DNA of 64,000 bases from Sipunculus nudus (taxonomy: Eukaryota; Annelida; Sipuncula; Golfingiida; Sipunculidae): positions 1,380,019 through 1,444,018 of the forward strand of contig CM049306.1 of the NCBI GenBank assembly GCA_026874595.1. The letters are read 5' to 3'. The notes under the pieces are model-generated. The model had not been told where the DNA came from and made no database searches. It was given only the letters and a program-made list of their open reading frames with translations. The stretch's first letter is position 1. Every line of letters starts with the position of its first letter. A program made the position numbers and the translations under genes. This document shows positions 44,707 through 55,802 of the stretch, piece after piece.

Positions 44707-47700
44707 GAGAAGTATATAGGCATTCGATCTGATCAGTATATGGGCATTCCATCCGACCAGTGTGTAGTATATGGGCATTCCATCAGATCAGCATATGGGC
44801 ATTCCATCAAGCCAGTGTGTAGTATATGGGCATTCCATCTGATTAGTATATTGGCATTCCATCTGATCAGTATATGGGCATTCAATCCAACCAGTGTGTA
44901 GTATATGGGCATTCCATATGATCAGGTATTGGCATTCCATCTGATCAGTGTATGAGCATTCCATCTTATCAGTATATTGGCATTCCATCTGATATGTATA
45001 TATGCATTCCATCTGATCAGTGTTAAGTATATGGGCATTCCATCTGATCAGTTATGGGCATTCCATCTGATCAGTGTATAAGCATTCCATCTGTTCAGTA
45101 TATGGGCATTCCATCTGAACAGTGTGTAGTATATGGGCATTCCATCTGATCTGTTTATGTGCATTCCATCTGATCTGTTTATGTGCATTCCATCTGATCA
45201 GTATATAGGTATTCCTTCTGACCAGTATATGGGCAATCCATCTGTTGAGTATATGGACATTCCATCTGATCAGTGTCTAGTATATGGGCATTCCATCTGA
45301 TTAGTGTCCAGTATATGGGCATTCCATCTGATCAGTATATGGGTATTCCTTCTGATCAGCATATGGGCATTCCATCTGATTAGTGTGTAGTATATGGGCA
45401 TTTCATCTGATCAGTGTGTATATTTGGGCATTCCATCTGATCAGTATATGGGCATTTCATCTGATCAGTGTCTACTATATTTGCATTCCTTCTGATTAGT
45501 GTGGAGTATATGGGCATTCCATCTGATCTGTTTATGGGCATTCAATCTGATCTGTTTATGTGCATTCTATCTGATCTGTTTATGTGCATTCCATCTGATC
45601 TGTTTATGTGCATTCCATCTGATCAGTATATGGGTATTCCTTCTTATCAGTATATGGGCATTCCATCTGATCTGTTTATGGGCATTCCATCTGATTAGTA
45701 TATGAGCATTCCATCTGATCAGTATATGGACATTCCATCTGATCAGTGTGTAGTATATGGGCATTCCATCTGATCTGTTTATGGGCATTCCATCTGTTCA
45801 GTATATGGAATTTCCATCTGATCAGTTTATGGACATTCCTTCTGATCATGCAGTATATGGGCATTCCACCTGTTCAGTATTTGGACATTCCATCTTATCA
45901 GTTTATGGATATTCCATCTGATCAATATGTGGGCATTCCATCTGATCAGTTTATGGACATTCTATATGATCAGTATATTGATATTCAATCTGATTAGTGT
46001 GTAGTATATGGGCATTCCATCTGTTCAGTATATGGGCATTTCATCTGATCAGTGTCTAGTATATGTGCATTCCTTCTGATTAGTGTGGAGTATATGGGCA
46101 TTCCATCTGATCTGTTTATGGGCATTCAATCTGATCTGTTTATATGCATTCCATCTGATCTGTTTATGTGCATTCCATCTGATCAGTATATGGGTATTCC
46201 CTCTTATCAGTATATGGGCATTCCATCTGATCTGTTTATGGGCATTCCATCTGATCAGTATATGAGCATTCAAACTGATCAGAATATGTACATTCCATCT
46301 GATCAGTGTGTAGTTTATGGGCATTCCATCTGATCAGTATATGGGCATTTCATCTGATCAGTGTCTAATATATGTGCATTCCTTCTGATTAGTGTGGAGT
46401 ATATGGGCATTCCATCTGATCTGTTTATGGGCATTCAATCTGATCTGTTTATGTGCATTCTATCTGATCTGTTTATGTGCATTCCATCTGATCTGTTTAT
46501 GTGCATTCCATCTGATCAGTATATGGGTATTCCATCTTATCAGTATATGGGCATTCCATCTGATCTGTATATGGGCATTCCATCCGTTCTGTAAATTGAC
46601 TTTCCATCTGATCAGTTTATGGACATTCCATCTGATCAGTATATGGGCATTCCATCTGTTCAGTATTTGGACATTCCATCTTATCAGTTTATGGGCATTC
46701 CATCTGATCAATATATGGGCATTCCATCTGATCAATATATGGGCATTCCATCTGATCAATATATGGGCATTCAATCTGATCAATATATGGGCATTCCATC
46801 TGATCAATATATGGGCATTCCATCTGATTAGTATATGGGCATTCCATCTGATCAGTATATGGGTATTCCTTCTGATCAGTATATGGGCATTCCATCTGAT
46901 TAGTATATGGGCATTCCATCTGATCAGTATATGGGTATTCCTTCTGATCAGTATATGGGCATTCCATCTGATTAGTATATGGGCATTCCATCTGATCAGT
47001 ATATGGACATTCCATCTGATCAGTATATGGGCATTTCATCTGATCAGTGTCTAGTATATGTGCATTCCTTCTGATTAGTGTGGAGTATATGGACATTCCA
47101 TCTGATCTGTTTATGGGCATTCCATCTGATCTGTTTATGTGCATTCCATCTGATCTGTTTATGGGCATTCCATCTGATCAGTATATGGACATTCCATCTG
47201 ATCAGTATATGGGCATTTCATCTGATCAGTGTCTAGTATATGTGCATTCCTTCTGATTAGTGTGGAGTATATGGACATTCCATCTGATCTGTTTATGGGC
47301 ATTCCATCTGATCTGTTTATGTGCATTCCATCTGATCTGTTTATGGGCAATTTCATCTGATCAGTATATGGGCATTCCTTCTGTTTAATATATTGACATT
47401 CAATCTGATCAGTGTCTAGTATATGGGCATTCCATCTGATCAGTGTCCAATATATGGGCATTCCATCTGATTAGTATATGGGCATTCCATCTGATCAGTA
47501 TATGGGTATTCCTTCTGATCAGTATATGGGCATTCCATCTGTTCAGTATGTATTTGTGCTTTCCTTCTGATTAGTGTGGAGTATATGGGCATTCCATCTG
47601 ATCTGTTTATGGGCATTCCATCTGATCAGTATATGGGCATTCCTTCTGTCTAATTTATATTGACATTCAATCTGATCAGTGTCTAGTATATGGGCATTCC

Positions 47701-50525
47701 ATCTGATCAGTATATGGGTATTCCTTCTGATCAGTATGTGGGCATTCCATCTGATTAGTGTGTAGTATATGGGCATTTCATCTGATCAGTGTGTATATTT
47801 GGGCATTCCATCTGATCAGTATATGGGCATTTCATCTGATAAGTGTCTAGTATATGTGCATTCCTTCTGATTAATGTGGAGTATATGGGCATTCCATCTG
47901 ATCTGTTTATGGGCATTCAATCTGATCTGTTTATGTGCATTCTTTATGATCCTTTATGTGCATTTCATCTGATTTTGTTTATGTGCATTCCATCTGATCA
48001 GTATATGGGTATTCCTTCTTATCAGTATATGGGCATTCCATCTGATCAGTATATGAGCATTCAATCTGATCAGTATATGGACATTCCATCTGATCAGTAT
48101 ATGGGCATTCAATCTGATCAGTATATGGGCATTCCATCTGTTCAGTATATGGGCATTCCATCTGTTCAGTATATGGACTTTCCATCTGATCAGTTTATGG
48201 ACATTCCATCTGATCAGTATATGGGCATTCCATCTGTTCAGTATTTGGACATTCCATCTTATCAGTTCATGGACATTCCATCTGATCAATATATGGGCAT
48301 TCCATCTGATCAGTTTATGGACATTCTATATGATCAGTATATGGGTATTCCATGTGATAAGTGTGTAGTATATGGGCATTTCATCTGATCAGTGTGTATA
48401 TTTGGGCATTCCATCTGATCAGTATATGGGCATTCCATCTGATCAGTATATGGGCATTCCATCTGTTCAGTATATAGGCATTCCATCTGTTCAGTATATG
48501 GACTTTCCATATCAGTTTATGGACATTCCATCTGATCAGTATATGGGCATTCCATCTTCAGTATTTGGACATTCCATCTTATCAGTTCATGGACATTCCA
48601 TCTGATCAATATATGGTCATTCCATCTGATCAGTTTATGGACATTCTATATGATCAGTATATGGGTATTCCATCTGATAAGTGTGTAGTATATGGGCATT
48701 TCATCTGATCAGTGTGTATATTTGGGCATTCCATCTGATCAGTATATGGACATTCCATCTGATCAGTGTGTAGTATATGGGCATTCCATCTGATCAGTAT
48801 ATGGGCATACCATCTGTTCAGTATATGGACTTTCCATCTGATCAGTTTATGGACATTCCATCTGATCAGTATATGGGTATTCCATCTATTCAGTATTTGG
48901 ACATTCCATCTTATCAGTTTATGGACATTCCATCTGATCAATATATGGGAATTCCATCTGATCAGTGTGTAGTATATGGGCATTCCATATGATCAGTTAT
49001 GGGCATTCCATCTGATCAGTGTATGAGCATTCCATCTGTTCAGTATATGGGCATTCCATCTGAACAGTGTGTAGTATATGGGCATTCCAACTGATCTGTT
49101 TATGTGCATTCGATCTGATCTGTGTATGTGCATTCCATCTGATCAGTATATGGGTATTCCTTCTGACCAGTATATGGGCAATCCATCTGTTCAGTATAAA
49201 GACATTCCGTCTGATCAGTGTGTAGTATATGGGCATTTCATCTGATCAGTGTGTATTTGGGCATTCCATCTGATCAGTATATGGGCATTTCATCTGATCA
49301 GTGTCTAATAATGTGCATTCCTTCTGATTAGTGTGGAGTATATGGGCATTCCATCTGATCTGTTTATGGGCATTCAATCTGATCTGTTTATGTGCATTCT
49401 ATCTGATCTGTTTATGTGCATTCCATCTGATCTGTTTATGTGCATTCCATCTGATCAGTATATGGGTATTCCTTTTTATCAGTATATGGGCATTATATCT
49501 GATCTGTTTATGGGCATTCCATCTGATCAGTATATGGGCATTACATCTGATCAGTATATGGGCATTCCATCTGTTCAGTATATGGGCATTCCATCTGTTC
49601 AATATATGGACTTTCCATCTGATCAGTTTATGGACATTCCATCTGATCAGTATATGAGCATTCCATCTGTTCAGTATTTGGACATTCCATCTTATCAGTT
49701 CATGGACATTCCATCTGATCAATATATGGGCATTCCATCTGATCAGTTTATGGACATTCTATATGATCAGTATATGGGTATTCCATCTGATAAGTGTGTA
49801 GTATATGGGCATTTCATCTGATCAGTGTGTATATTTGGGCATTCCATCTGATCAGTATATGGGCATTCCATCTGATCAGTATATGGGCATTCGATCTGTT
49901 CAGTATATGGGCATTCCATCTGTTCAGTATATGGACTTTCCATCTGATCAGTTTATGGACATTCCATCTGATCAGTATATGGGCATTCCATCTGTTCAGT
50001 ATTTGGACATTCCATCTTGTCAGTTCATGGACATTCCATCTGATCAATATATGGGCATTCCATCTGATCAGTTTATGGACATTCTATATGATCAGTATAT
50101 GGGTATTCCATCTGATAAGTGTGTAGTATATGGGCATTTCATCTGATCAATGTGTATATTTGGGCATTCCATCTGATCAGTTTATGGGCATTTCATCTGA
50201 TCAGTATATGAGCATTCCATCTGATCAGTATATGGACATTCCATCTGATCAGTGTGTAGTATATGGGCATTCCATCTGATCAGTTTATGGGCATTTCATT
50301 TTATCAGTTTATGGACATTCTATCGTATCAGTATATAGGTATTCCATCTGATCAGTAAATGGACATTCCATCTGATCAGTTTATGGACATTCCATCTGAT
50401 CAGTATAGTGGCATTCCATCTGATCAGTTTATGGGCATTCCATCTGATCAGTTTATGGACATTCTATCTGATCAGTATATTGGTATTCCATCTCTACAGT
50501 AAATGGACGTTCCATTTGATCAGTG
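44707..50525 (+). repeat. 24-bp satellite (S24), about 240 units
   Basis: The unit is CATTCCATCTGATCAG followed by TATATGGG, with longer variants containing GTGTGTAGTATATGGG. Each typical unit holds the palindrome CTGATCAG. The unit is clearly related to S55 (GTATATGGGCATTCCAT and GGTCAGTGTGCAG are shared). Higher-order blocks recur, for example near 45465, 46055, 46365, 47045, 47230 and 47850 (TGTCTAGTATATGTGCATTCC, GTGTGGAGTATATGG), and a ~320-bp block near 48170, 48490, 49600 and 49920. Because 24 is a multiple of three, frames stay open on both strands for up to 220 codons, but these are array products. Confidence 0.95.
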
Positions 50526-50639
50526 TATAAATATTACATAATACAATAAAACCTCACCTAGGTTTAGCAACCACCTTAAAATAATGACCCCTTTTTCTCA
50601 GTCTCAATTCTTTATTGCTCTATATATCAGACTTAGAAA
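50526..50639 (+). other. Junction sequence between S24 and S37
   Basis: AT-rich sequence leading from the S24 edge to the S37 satellite. ACCTCACCTAGGTTTAGCAA followed by CCACC suggests a decayed transposon terminus or diverged S37 unit. No gene is seen. Confidence 0.4.
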
Positions 50640-51965
50640 ATGAGACCACTTAACTGAGGTCCCATTGTTTGCTTAATGAGACCACTTAACTGAGGTCCTG
50701 TCATGGTCATAATGAAACCAGTTAGCTGAGGTCCCATTGGTGGTCTTAATGAGACCACTTAACTGAGTTCCCATTGGTGGTCTTTATGGGACCACTTAAT
50801 TGAGGTCCCGTTGGTGGCTTAATGAGACCACTTAACTGAGATCCCGTTCATGATCTTAATGAAACCATTTAACTGAGGTCCCGTTGGTGGTCTTAATGAG
50901 ACCACTTAACTGAGTTCCCGTTGGTGGTCTTTATGAGACCACTTAACTGAGGTCCCGTTGGTGGCTTAATGAGACCACCTAACTGAGGTCCTGTTGGTGG
51001 TCTTAATGAGACCACTTAACTGAGGTCCTGTTGGTGGCTTAATGAGACCACCTAACTGAGGTCCTGTTGGTGGTCTTAATGAGACCACTTAACTGAGTTC
51101 CCGTTGGTTGTCTTTATAAGACCACTTAACTGAGGCCCTGTTGGTGGCTTAATGAGACCACTTAACTGAGGTCCTGTTGGTGGCTTAATGAGACCACCTA
51201 ACTGAGGTCCTGTTGGTGGTCTTAATGAGACCACTTAACTGAGGTCCTGTTGGTGGCTTAATGAGACCACTTAACTGAGGTCCTGTTGGTGGCTTAATGA
51301 GACCACCTAACTGAGGTCCTGTTGGTGGTCTTAATGAGACCACTTAACTGAGTTCCCATTGGTTGTCTTTATGAGACCACCTAACTGAGGTCCTGTTGGT
51401 GGTCTTAATGAGACCACTTAACTGAGGCCCTGTTGGTGGTCTTAATGAGACCACTTAACTGAGGCCGTGTTGGTGGTCTTAATAAGACCACTTAACTGAG
51501 GTCCTGTTGGTTATCTAAATGAGACCACTTAACTGAGGCCCTGTTGGTGGTCTTAATAAGACCACTTAACTGAGGCCCTGTTGGTGGTCTTAATGAGACC
51601 ACCTAACTGAGGTCCCGTTGGTGGTCTTAATGAGACCACTTTACTGAGGTCCCGTTGGTGGTCTTAATAAGACCACTTAACTGAGGCCCTGTTGGTGGTC
51701 TTAATGAGACCACTTAACTGAGGCCCTGTTGGTGGTCTTAATGAGACCACTTAACTGAGGCCCTGTTGGTGGTCTTAATGTGACCACTTAACTGAGGCCC
51801 TGTTGGTGGTCTTAATGAGACCTCTTAACTGAGGCCCTGTTGGTGGTCTTAATGAGACCACTTAACTGAGGCCCTGTTGGTGGTCTTAATGAGACCTCTT
51901 AACTGAGGCCCTGTTGGTGGTCTTAATAAGACCACTTTACTGAGGTCCTGTTTGTGCTCTTAATT
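50640..51965 (+). repeat. 37-bp satellite (S37), about 36 units
   Basis: The unit is TTAATGAGACCACTTAACTG followed by AGGTCCTGTTGGTGGTC, with 34-bp variants lacking TCT. GACCAC and GTGGTC in each unit are inverted, so every unit can form a small stem-loop. The variant order (CCTGTTGG, CCCGTTGG, CCCATTGG) recurs in blocks. It lies in the intron between exons c and d. Confidence 0.95.
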
Positions 51966-52028
51966 TTGAGGTTTCACTGAAACAACAGACACACACCCAC
52001 ACACACACAACCTAACAGGTTGTATATA
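51966..52028. repeat. (CA)n microsatellite and flank
   Basis: ACACACACCCACACACACAC at about 51988-52008, followed by AACCTAACAGGTTGTATATA, which contains a short inverted repeat (AACCT..AGGTT). Lies between S37 and the TIR element. Confidence 0.85.
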
Positions 52029-53149
52029 CAGTCAAACCTCTATAATATGGGCACCCATGGGACTGGGCCAAACTGCCAACTTAATAGAGGTGCCCACTAT
52101 ATTGAGGTAATATTTTATATATACCTCAATTTTCATTGCTGCCACCTTCTTTGAAATATTACTATAGTTACTCCTGTTTTAAGAGTACCTATTAAATTAA
52201 TTCATATACTTTTTACTTGTTTTAAAAAAATAAAGGTTAATTAGTAAATCTATATAATTGTTTATATATGAATATGTGTGTGTGTGTTTGTGTGTTATAA
52301 CATATATTGATGGACATAACCTACAAACATTGATCCTGTTATTTAAATATTTCTAATCTTTTGATAAGTAACCCAATGCATCTTTAGATTATACCATACT
52401 GTTCTACGAACATTCTCTAAGACAAGCCACCCTCAGTATCTTTGAACAGGTACAATTTCAGGGCAATACCAAACCATTATATTTTAGTTTTGGGTTGTGG
52501 GTTGACAGTTACAGTGAATATGACACAGAATGCATGAGAATGATCAGTGTTTGCTGCTGATATGAGCAGGGCGTCCTGTCATCGTATGAACTATAGCTGT
52601 TTCTTTGCTTCCCTGACATGAGAAAGCCTGGTGACTGTTAGGTCAAAGTACACCTATCAATCTAATGTGAATAGCTACAAGCTATAAGCCCTCATCAGGA
52701 CAGTCAGTCTGGCTTGCCTGAGGTCTGACCATAGCAGGTGCAGGCACATTAAAGAATTCTAATCATTATGAATGTATTCCATGCCTAGTCTTGAGTCAAG
52801 GGAGCTATTATTATGATTATGTGATAACACTCTGACTTTTTGTTCATCTGTGTCATCATTATCATTAATGGATGAATTATAAATATCTTATAATTAACAG
52901 TTATTCTGATTGCTAATAATTACAAATTCACAATATGTAAAGATCTGAAAGTTTTAATTGGAAGATACTTAAACTGGGAAAATTGATGAGAACCCACATT
53001 AGCTGGGGAAAAGTGCATACTTTACAGAATATAGAGGTGCCCACAATAGCTTAACATAATAAAGAGAAGAAAAAATGGGACTGCCCAAAAGTGCCCACTT
53101 CATAGAGGTGCCCACTTTATGGAGGTGCCCACTATGAGAGGGTCAACTG
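52029..53149. mobile_element. 1.1-kb TIR element with TA target (Tc1/mariner-type MITE)
   Basis: The left end is CAGTCAAACCTCTATAATAT then GGGCACC. The right end, read inward, is CAGTTGACCCTCTCATAGTG then GGCACC. Both are bounded by TA (52027-52028 and 53150-53151). The subterminal motif AGAGGTGCCCAC occurs once at the left and three times at the right. No transposase frame is seen; the interior is AT-rich with a (GT)n run near 52275. The TA duplication and CAGT start fit the IS630-Tc1-mariner/pogo group. Confidence 0.75.
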
Positions 53150-53151
53150 TA

Positions 53152-53225
53152 GTTAGTGATAGGTAATGTTTGTGAGAGAATTCTTGTGTATAGTTAGTTA
53201 TAGGTAATGTTTGTGAGTGAATTTT
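53152..53225 (+). repeat. ~49-bp duplication upstream of exon d
   Basis: GTTAGTGATAGGTAATGTTT, GTGAGAGAATT is repeated as GTTAGTTATAGGTAATGTTT, GTGAGTGAATT at about a 49-bp offset. It lies 40 bp before the exon d acceptor but does not include it. Confidence 0.85.
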
Positions 53226-53263
53226 CTGTTTACTTTACTAATGTACTGTTATATTTATTTTAG

Positions 53264-53340
53264 AATTTTCCATTCAGTGTAATGGGCATTAATATTACAA
53301 GGTTAACCTTGCAAGCTTTGAGGGAAGACTGCTTGAACAG
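53264..53340 (+). CDS. ELMOD3: ELMOD3-like protein, exon d
   Basis: A 77-bp exon: 25 codons and two bases (AG). The product reads NFPFSVMGINITRLTLQALR then EDCLN. It continues the ELMO domain directly from the HEVQ end of exon c, matching the family order IFRLS..HxxQ-xFPF..xxVNIT..xxQALREECL. The acceptor is TTTATTTTAG (pyrimidine-rich) and the donor is GTAAGC. Starting in phase 0, it fits exon c despite the 41.1-kb intron. The next exon, expected to open with the rest of an Arg or Ser codon, is not found before 64000. Assigned from remembered family sequence. Confidence 0.88.
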
Positions 53341-53384
53341 GTAAGCCAATCAGTAAAATTTTGTTAAAAGGATGAGCATGTATA

Positions 53385-55180
53385 AAAGGTTTCGTGTATA
53401 TGAGATGCGAGCTGTTTTGGGAGATCATGATATTACAGGTTACATGTATATACATTTTCATGTGTATGTGATGCGAGCTGTTTGGGAGATCGTGATATTG
53501 CAGGTTACATGTATATACATTTTCATGTGTATGAGATGCGAGCTGTTTTGGGAGATCGTGATATTGCAGGTTACATGTATATACATTTTCATGTGTATGA
53601 GATGCGAGCTGTTTGGGAGATCGTGATATTGCCGATTACATGTATATACATTTTCATGTGTATGAGATGCGAGCTGTTTTGGGAGATCATGATATTGCAG
53701 GTTCCAAGTATATACATTTTCATGTGTATGAGATGCGAGCTGTTTTGGGAGATCATGATATTGCAGGTTCCATGTATATACATTTTCATGTGTATGAGAT
53801 GCGAGCTGTTTTGGGAGATCATGATATTACAGGTTACATGTATATACATTTTCATGTGTATGTGATGGGAGCTGTTTGGGAGATCGTGATATTGCAGGTT
53901 CCATGTATATACATATTCATGTGTATGTGATGCGAGCTGTTTGGGAGATTGTGATATTGAAGGTTACATGTATATACATATTCATGTGTATGTGATGCGA
54001 GCTGTTTGGGAGATTGTGATATTGCAGGTTACATGTATATACATTTTCATGTGTATGAGATGCGAGCTGTTTTGGGAGATTGTGATATTGCAGGTTACAT
54101 ATATATACATTTTCATGTGTATGAGATGCGAGCTGTTTGGGAGATCGTGATATTGCAGGTTACATGTATATACATTTTCATGTGTATGAGATGCGAGCTG
54201 TTTGGGAGATCGTGATATTGCAGGTTACATGTATATACATTTTCATGTGTATGAGATGGGAGCTGTTTGGAAGATCATGATATTGCAGGTTACATATATA
54301 TACATTTTCATGTATGTGAGATGCGAGCTGTTTTTGGAGATCGTGATATTGCAGGTTACATGTATATACATTTTCATGTATATGAGATGCGAGCTGTTTT
54401 TGGAGATTGTGATATTGCAGGTTACATGAATATACATTTTCACGTGTATGAGATGCGAGGTGTTTTGGAGATCATGATATTGCAGGTTACATGTATATAC
54501 ATTTTCATGTGTATGAGATGCGAGCTGTTTTGGGAGATAGTGATATTGCAGGTTACATGTATATACATTTTCATGTGTATGAGATGTGAGCTGTTTGGGA
54601 GATCGTGATATTGCAGGTTACATGTATATACATTTTCATGTGTATGTGATGCGAGCTGTTTGGGAGATCGTGATATTGCAGTTTACATGTATATAAATTT
54701 TCATGTGTGTGAGATGCGAGCTGTTAGGGAGATCGTGATATTGGAGGTTACATGTATATACATTTTCATGTGTGTGAGATGCAAGCTGTTTTGGGAGATC
54801 GTGATATTGCATGTTCCATGTATATACATTTTCATGTATATGAGATGCGAGCTGTTTTGGAGATCGTGATATTGAAGGTTCCATGTATATACATTTTCAT
54901 GTGTATGAGATGCGAGCTGTTTGTGGAGATCGTGATAATGCAGGTTACATGTATATACATTTTCATGTATATGAGATGCGAGCTGTTTTGGGATATCGTG
55001 ATATTGGAGGTTACATGTATATACATTTCATGTATATGAGATGCAAGCTGTTTTGGAGATCTTGATGTTGCAGGTTACATGTATATACATTTTCATGTAT
55101 ATGAGATGCAAGCTGTTTTGGAGATCATGATATTGAAGGTTCCATGTATATACATTTTCATGCATGAGATGCGAGCTGTC
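53385..55180 (+). repeat. 65-bp satellite (S65), about 27 units
   Basis: The unit is GAGATGCGAGCTGTTTTGGG, AGATCGTGATATTGCAGGTT, ACATGTATATACATTTTCAT, GTGTAT, at 65-66-bp spacing. It starts about 45 bp after the exon d donor. Indels of one base (TTTTGGG/TTTGGG) shift frames, so open frames of 60-127 codons come and go on both strands; none is a gene. The last units (55000-55180) are shorter and more diverged. Confidence 0.95.
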
Positions 55181-55189
55181 ATGCGAGCA

Positions 55190-55768
55190 TCATAGCTAAC
55201 TTCAAGTGATGTTATTAACTAGGGTCCAAATCTCTAATAGCTCACTTCAGGTGATGTGATGAACATGGGTCAAAATCCCTCATAGCTCACTTCAGGTGAT
55301 GTGATGAACATGGGTCAGTATCCCTCATAGCTCACTTCAGGTGATGTGATGGACATGGGTCAAAATCTCTCATAGCTCACTGCAGGTGATGTCATGAACA
55401 TGGGTCAAAATCCCATATAGCTCACTTCAGGTGATGTCATGAACATGGGTCAAAATCCCTTATAGCTCACATCAGGTGATGTGATGAACATGGGTCAATA
55501 TTCCTCATAGCTCACTTCAGGTGATGTCATGAACATGGGTCAAAATCTCTCATAGTTCACTTCAGTTGATGTGATGAACATGGGTCAAAATCCCTCATAG
55601 ATCACTTCAGGTGATGTGATGAACATTGGTCAAAATCCCTCATAGCTCACTTCAGGTGATGTGATGAACATAATGAATAGTACTTATATAGCGCTGAACT
55701 CCAAGATCAGACTCACAGCGCTTGCATTTTTACACATCAGTTACACAATATATAAATATATAAGCACA

Positions 55769-55802
<34 letters not shown>

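Noticed and set aside
44707-50525. Open frames up to 220 codons on both strands with 8-residue repeats
   Set aside because: A 24-bp unit gives periodic peptides on both strands at once. This is a composition effect, with no start context or family support.
53264-53470. Similarity of exon d ATATTACAAGGTTAAC to S65 ATATTACAGGTTACAT
   Set aside because: Only about 15 bases match, it is internal to the exon and not at a splice site, and it is best in one unit. Likely chance.
53372-55065. Many 60-127 codon frames on both strands
   Set aside because: They are products of the 65-bp satellite, switching frame wherever a unit gains or loses one base.
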